A program made the position numbers and the translations under genes. The notes beneath the pieces are model-generated. The model was given only the letters and a program-made list of their open reading frames with translations. It had not been told where the DNA came from and made no database searches. Of a DNA stretch of 64,000 bases, positions 60,597-64,000 are shown piece by piece. Numbering within the stretch: the first letter of the stretch is position 1; the number at the start of each line of letters is the position of its first letter. This DNA is from Geodermatophilus saharensis. GTDB lineage: Bacteria; Actinomycetota; Actinomycetes; Mycobacteriales; Geodermatophilaceae. The stretch spans positions 530,359-594,358 of the forward strand of contig NZ_FZOH01000001.1 of assembly GCF_900188205.1 (NCBI RefSeq), given 5' to 3'.

Positions 60597-61936
60597 GCGC
60601 CGTCCTGCTCGGCGCGGACCTGGGCACCAGCGGGCTCAAGCTCGTCGCGCTGGGCGGGGACGGCCGGCTCGTCGCGGAGGCGGAGGCCGGCTACGCGGTC
60701 GAGCAGCCGCACGAGGGCTGGGCCGAGTGCGCCGTCGGCACCTGGCGGGCCGCGCTCGACGACGCGCTGGCCCGGCTGCTGCCGCAGCTCGGGGGCCGCC
60801 CGGTGGCCGGGCTGGGCCTGGCCGGCCAGATGCACGGCACCGTCCTGGTCGACGACGCCGGTGCCGCGCTGGCGCCGGCGGTGCTGTGGCCCGACCGGCG
60901 GGCCGCCGCGGAGGTCGCCCGCTGGCGCGGGATGCCGGCCGCCGACCGCGCGGCGCTGGCCAACCCCCTCGTCCCCGGGATGACCGGTCCGGTGCTGGCC
61001 TGGCTGGCCGTCCACCGGCCGGACCTGGTCGGGCGCGCGGCCGCCGTCGTGCTGCCCAAGGACGCGCTGCGGGCCACCCTGCTGCCCGGCGCCGACCCGC
61101 GGGTCACCGACCGCAGCGACGCCTCCGCGACGCTGCTGTGGAACGTCGTCGCCGACGGCTGGTCCGACGCCGCCCTGGCCGCGGCGGGTGTGCCGGCGTC
61201 CCTGCTGCCCGCGGTGCGCCCGTCGGCGGGGGTCGCGGGAACCGCCGTGCTCGGGGGTGCTGAGGTGCCGGTCGTCGTCGGGGGTGCCGACACGCCCCTG
61301 GCGATGCTGGCCGCCGGCTCCGGCGGGGCGCTGCAGGTCAACCTCGGCACCGGTGCGCAGGTGCTGCGCCCCGGCTGGACGCCGGTGCCGGCCGACGACC
61401 CGCCCGTGCACGGCTACGCCGACACCGGCGACGGCTGGTACGCGATGGCGGCGCTGCAGAACGGCGGCTCGGCGTGGACGTGGGTGGCCGGCGTGCTCGG
61501 CGTCGCGCCCGGGGAGCTGTTCGACCTCGCCGCGACCGCGCGGCCCGGTGCAGGAGGAGCGGTGTTCCGGCCGTTCCTCACCGGCGAGCGCGGGGGCGTC
61601 GCCGGCCCCGGCGACCGCGCCGGGTGGTCCGGCCTGTCCGCCGGGACCACCCGCGCCGACCTCGCCCGCGCCGCCGTCGAGGGGGTGCTCGCGGCCGTGG
61701 CCGCCGCCGCCGGGCTGCTCGGCGGGGCGCCGCGCGAGCCGGTGGTCCTCACCGGCGGCGGGGGACGGGTGCCGCTGGTGCGGCAGCTCCTGGCCGACCT
61801 GCTCGACCGGCCGGTGACCTACCTGCCGCTGCGCAGCGCGTCGGCCGTCGGCGCCGCGGTGCTGGCCGGCCGCGGCGTCGGCCGGCCGGTGGAGCCGCAG
61901 CGGACACCGTCGCCGCCGGTGACCCCGAGGGCCTGA
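60593..61936 (+). CDS. FGGY carbohydrate kinase, xylulokinase-like
   Basis: 447 residues. GADLGTSGLKLV (phosphate 1), GLAGQMHGTV (xylulokinase MHG), DASATLLWNV, NLGTGAQV (phosphate 2) and TGGGGRVPLVRQLLADLL (adenosine). The MHG form favours D-xylulose, but related sugars are possible. GTG 60593 overlaps the XdhC stop, so it is in the same operon. Confidence 0.92.
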   Translation: MSAVLLGADLGTSGLKLVALGGDGRLVAEAEAGYAVEQPHEGWAECAVGTWRAALDDALARLLPQLGGRPVAGLGLAGQMHGTVLVDDAGAALAPAVLWPDRRAAAEVARWRGMPAADRAALANPLVPGMTGPVLAWLAVHRPDLVGRAAAVVLPKDALRATLLPGADPRVTDRSDASATLLWNVVADGWSDAALAAAGVPASLLPAVRPSAGVAGTAVLGGAEVPVVVGGADTPLAMLAAGSGGALQVNLGTGAQVLRPGWTPVPADDPPVHGYADTGDGWYAMAALQNGGSAWTWVAGVLGVAPGELFDLAATARPGAGGAVFRPFLTGERGGVAGPGDRAGWSGLSAGTTRADLARAAVEGVLAAVAAAAGLLGGAPREPVVLTGGGGRVPLVRQLLADLLDRPVTYLPLRSASAVGAAVLAGRGVGRPVEPQRTPSPPVTPRA

Positions 61937-62020
61937 CCGGGCCGCGGAACGGTGCCGGTCGGACGGCCGTTGACCGGGACGAGGGGCCCGGACGGGGCCC
62001 GGCGAGAGGAGGCGCACGAG

Positions 62021-62215
62021 ATGGCGTCGGTGTTCGACAAGGTGGCCCAGTACGCCCGCAGCCCGAAGGGCCAGCAGGCGCTGAAGCAGGTGTCGGAGAA
62101 GGCCCAGCGGATGGCCAAGGACCCCAGGACCAAGGCCCGGATCGACGACGCCCGCCGCCGGTTCTCCGGCGGGCGCGGCACCGGCAGCGGCGGCGGGACC
62201 ACCCCCACCGCCTGA
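62021..62215 (+). CDS. Small conserved-looking protein, 64 aa
   Basis: MASVFDKVAQYARSPKGQQALKQVSEKAQRMAKDP is a basic helix; the tail is Gly/Thr-rich. Resembles short actinobacterial proteins I cannot name. ATG 62021 with GAGAGGAGG upstream. Followed by a strong hairpin. Confidence 0.75.
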   Translation: MASVFDKVAQYARSPKGQQALKQVSEKAQRMAKDPRTKARIDDARRRFSGGRGTGSGGGTTPTA

Positions 62216-62220
62216 GGAAG

Positions 62221-62276
62221 GGCCCCCCTGCCCCCGCCGCTCGCGAGCTCGCGGCGGGACCCTGCAGGGGGGGGCC
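62221..62276. terminator. Convergent terminator, two nested stems
   Basis: GGCCCCCCTGC (62221-62231) pairs with GCAGGGGGGGGCC (62264-62276, two extra G); inside it CCCGCCGC (62233-62240) pairs with GCGGCGGG (62251-62258). Confidence 0.75.
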
Positions 62277-62290
62277 ACCCTCGTCCGTCG

Positions 62291-63094
62291 CTAGGCCGGG
62301 TCGGGCAGCCGCAGGCGGGACAGCGCGGCGTCGTGCAGCGCGCCGTTGGTGGCCAGCGCGCTGCCGCCGGCCGGGCCGGGGACGCCGGACAGGTCGGTGA
62401 ACCGCCCGCCGGCCTCGCGGACGATGACGTCGAGGGCGGCGAGGTCCCACAGCGACACCTCGGGCTCGCAGGCGACGTCGACCGCGCCCTCCGCGAGCAG
62501 CACGTAGCTCCAGAAGTCGCCGTAGGCCCGGGTACGCCAGACCGACCGGGTGAGGTCGAGGAACCCGTCGAGCAGGCCGCGCTCCTCCCAGCCCGACAGG
62601 CTCGAGAACGACAGGCTCGCGTCGCCGAGGTCGGAGACGCCCGAGACCCGGCAGCGGGTGGCCGACTCCAGCCGCCGCCCTGTCCAGGCGCCGACGTCCT
62701 TGGCCGCCCACCAGCGGCGGTTGAGCGCGGGTGCCGACACCAGGCCGACCACCGGCTCGTCGCCGTCGAACAGCGCGATCAGCGTCGCCCAGACGGGCAC
62801 GCCGCGGACGAAGTTCTTCGTCCCGTCGATGGGGTCGAGCACCCACCGCCGCGGCCCGTGGCCGGTGACGCCGAACTCCTCGCCCAGGACGGCGTCGCGG
62901 GTGCGGGCGCGGGAGAGGGTGATCCGCAGCTGCTCCTCGACGGCGCGGTCGGCGTCGGTGACCGGCGTCAGGTCGGGCTTGGTCTCGACGGTGAGGTCGA
63001 GCGCCCGGAAGCGGTCCATGCTCAGCGAGTCCGCCTGGTCGGCGAGCACGTGCGCGAGGTGCATGTCCCCCGTGTAGTCCCGGCCCGGTGTCAT
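62291..63094 (-). CDS. hisN: Histidinol-phosphatase / inositol monophosphatase family (HisN-like)
   Basis: 267 residues. GEEFG (metal Glu), DPIDGTKNF (metal Asp pair) and [15 protein letters not shown] (last Asp) are the IMPase motifs. The actinobacterial form with [16 protein letters not shown] is usually the histidinol-phosphatase HisN. ATG 63094 is favoured because TAGGTT on that strand lies 8 nt before it; GTG 63100 is alternative. Confidence 0.9.
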   Translation of the reverse strand: MTPGRDYTGDMHLAHVLADQADSLSMDRFRALDLTVETKPDLTPVTDADRAVEEQLRITLSRARTRDAVLGEEFGVTGHGPRRWVLDPIDGTKNFVRGVPVWATLIALFDGDEPVVGLVSAPALNRRWWAAKDVGAWTGRRLESATRCRVSGVSDLGDASLSFSSLSGWEERGLLDGFLDLTRSVWRTRAYGDFWSYVLLAEGAVDVACEPEVSLWDLAALDVIVREAGGRFTDLSGVPGPAGGSALATNGALHDAALSRLRLPDPA

Positions 63095-63116
63095 GGGCAC
63101 CGAACCTAGCGGGGCG

Positions 63117-63293
63117 TCAGTCGAAGACCGCGGCGCTCACGCCGCTGGGCCCCTCGTACTCGCGGTCGTCGATCTTCTGCAGCGCCTCGATCACGTCCTT
63201 GTCGCCGCCCTTGGCGTGCTCGAGGATCTGCTCCTTCGTGGCCGGGTAGTCCATGCCCTTGAGGGCCTTCTGGATGTCGATGGGGCTCACCAT
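63117..63293 (-). CDS. DUF2795 small protein
   Basis: 58 residues: [51 protein letters not shown] matches DUF2795, a compact helical family of unknown function common in actinobacteria. ATG 63293 with TAGGCC 6 nt upstream. Confidence 0.88.
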   Translation of the reverse strand: MVSPIDIQKALKGMDYPATKEQILEHAKGGDKDVIEALQKIDDREYEGPSGVSAAVFD

Positions 63294-63346
63294 GCCGTCG
63301 GCCTACCCCCGCCTGCCTGCTCCGATGCGCGGATACCGTCCTGGGG

Positions 63347-63889
63347 GTGCAGGCGACGACGATCGTGGGGCTGCTGGCCGACCCCACCCGGCTCAAGGTG
63401 GTGGCCGCGCTCGCCCTGGGTGCCGGGACGATCGAGGAGGTCGCCGCCGCCGGCGGCCTGCCGCTGAAGGACGTCGCGCTGGCCGCCCGCCGGCTGGCCC
63501 GCGCCGGGCTGGTGCGCCGCGACGGTCACGCCCTCGAGCTGCTCACCGAGCGCTTCGGCGCCGCCGCCCGGGCCGCGGCCGAGGCCGCCCCGCCGCCGGA
63601 GCCGCTGTCGGACGACCCCGCCGAGTCCGCCGTCCTCGCCTCCTTCATCCGCGACGGGCGGCTGACCACGATCCCCGCTCAGCTGACCAAGCGCCGCGTG
63701 GTGCTCGAGCACGTGGTGCGGGTGTTCGACGTCGGCGTCCGCTACCCCGAGCGGGAGGTCAACGCCCTGCTCGCCGTGTGGCACCCGGACACCGCCGCGC
63801 TGCGCCGCCATCTGGTCGACGAGGGGCTGCTCTCCCGCGAGGCCGGGCTGTACTGGCGCACCGGCGGCCCGGTCGACGTCGACCCCTGA
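63347..63889 (+). CDS. HTH (ArsR-like) plus DUF2087 regulator
   Basis: 180 residues. N-terminal winged helix (TIVGLLADPTRLKVVAALALG, DVALAARRLARAGLVRR), C-terminal DUF2087 (LTTIPAQLTKRRVVLEHVVRVFDVGVRYPEREVNALL). Such proteins are transcription regulators with unknown ligand. GTG 63347 with TACCGT at 63334-63339. Confidence 0.9.
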   Translation: MQATTIVGLLADPTRLKVVAALALGAGTIEEVAAAGGLPLKDVALAARRLARAGLVRRDGHALELLTERFGAAARAAAEAAPPPEPLSDDPAESAVLASFIRDGRLTTIPAQLTKRRVVLEHVVRVFDVGVRYPEREVNALLAVWHPDTAALRRHLVDEGLLSREAGLYWRTGGPVDVDP

Positions 63890-63907
63890 TACTCCTCCCG
63901 CGCGCAG

Positions 63908-63941
63908 TCGTGCTCTGCACACAGGTGTGTGCAGAGCACGA
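63908..63941. terminator. Perfect 16-bp stem-loop
   Basis: TCGTGCTCTGCACACA (63908-63923) and TGTGTGCAGAGCACGA (63926-63941) pair across GG, 19 nt after the DUF2087 stop. Shares GCAGTCGTG with the hairpin at 22014. Confidence 0.75.
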
Positions 63942-64000
63942 GTACTCGCAGGACACGTGTCGAGCTGCCGGGCCACACTGCCGGTCGTGCCCGACGCCGA

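Overview
The window is a chromosomal segment of very high G+C content (about 75% by eye) from an actinobacterium. The conserved gene order adnA-adnB ... nudC-uvrD2-mrx1-whiB7-ABC1 kinase-ThiF-like-DUF2342 protease-PDZ/Lon protease-UPF0182 follows the block Rv3202c to Rv3193c of Mycobacterium tuberculosis. GTG starts, NNGTGA stop/start overlaps, a DUF222 gene with an SOS box, and many TANNNT boxes 6-9 nt before start codons suggest the Geodermatophilaceae (Blastococcus/Geodermatophilus/Modestobacter). That family placement is inference. I see no insertion sequence, prophage, CRISPR array, rRNA or replication origin.

Layout. 1-4632: 3' end of adnA, whole adnB (end-resection helicase-nuclease) and a GNAT gene. 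4744-14742: a DUF222 protein that seems to have lost its HNH nuclease, an alpha/beta hydrolase, an M20 peptidase, a DUF2510 membrane protein, an M16 peptidase pair, NudC, a kinase-like protein without a P-loop, an ANTAR protein and mycoredoxin. 14914-27842: UvrD2; whiB7 with a long leader (WhiB7-type promoter, 105-codon leader ORF, attenuator-like hairpin); a small basic protein; ABC1 kinase; an orphan ThiF/TOMM-like protein; DUF5679; a YgjP-like metallopeptidase; DUF2342 protease; Lon/PDZ protease; UPF0182. 27921-27997: initiator tRNA.

28128-32904: a NarL-type two-component pair (response regulator first), a membrane protein, a lone receiver domain, a CPBP protease and a DinB-like protein. 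33225-38145: accessory region with a REC-Grx-TrxR fusion, an MFS transporter, a relic of an MDR oxidoreductase, and small membrane or monooxygenase genes. 38232-49832: signalling-rich region with a histidine kinase/regulator pair, a PAS/GAF SpoIIE phosphatase facing a MEDS-HATPase anti-sigma-like kinase, a TMEM175-like channel, a SnoaL-like protein and a MalT-like LuxR regulator. 49173-52042: a third NarL-type pair divergent from a membrane protein it may control.

52112-52188: a second initiator tRNA. 52285-63889: housekeeping and metabolism, with an acetyltransferase-like gene, P450 plus ferredoxin, transsulfuration genes (CBS, CGS), two aldo/keto reductases, a hydrolase-XdhC-FGGY kinase operon with a triplicated translation start, HisN-like phosphatase, DUF2795 and an HTH-DUF2087 regulator.

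Biologically, the left half is a conserved genome-maintenance, redox and antibiotic-stress block (AdnAB, UvrD2, Mrx1, WhiB7). The middle is dominated by sensors and the right by metabolism. Most gene ends carry strong GC-rich hairpins without U-tracts. The most interesting signals are the whiB7 leader, the DnaA-box-like cluster at 20812-21334, the SOS-boxed nuclease-less DUF222 gene, the CTG-coupled kinase relic and the triplicated start of the XdhC-like gene.
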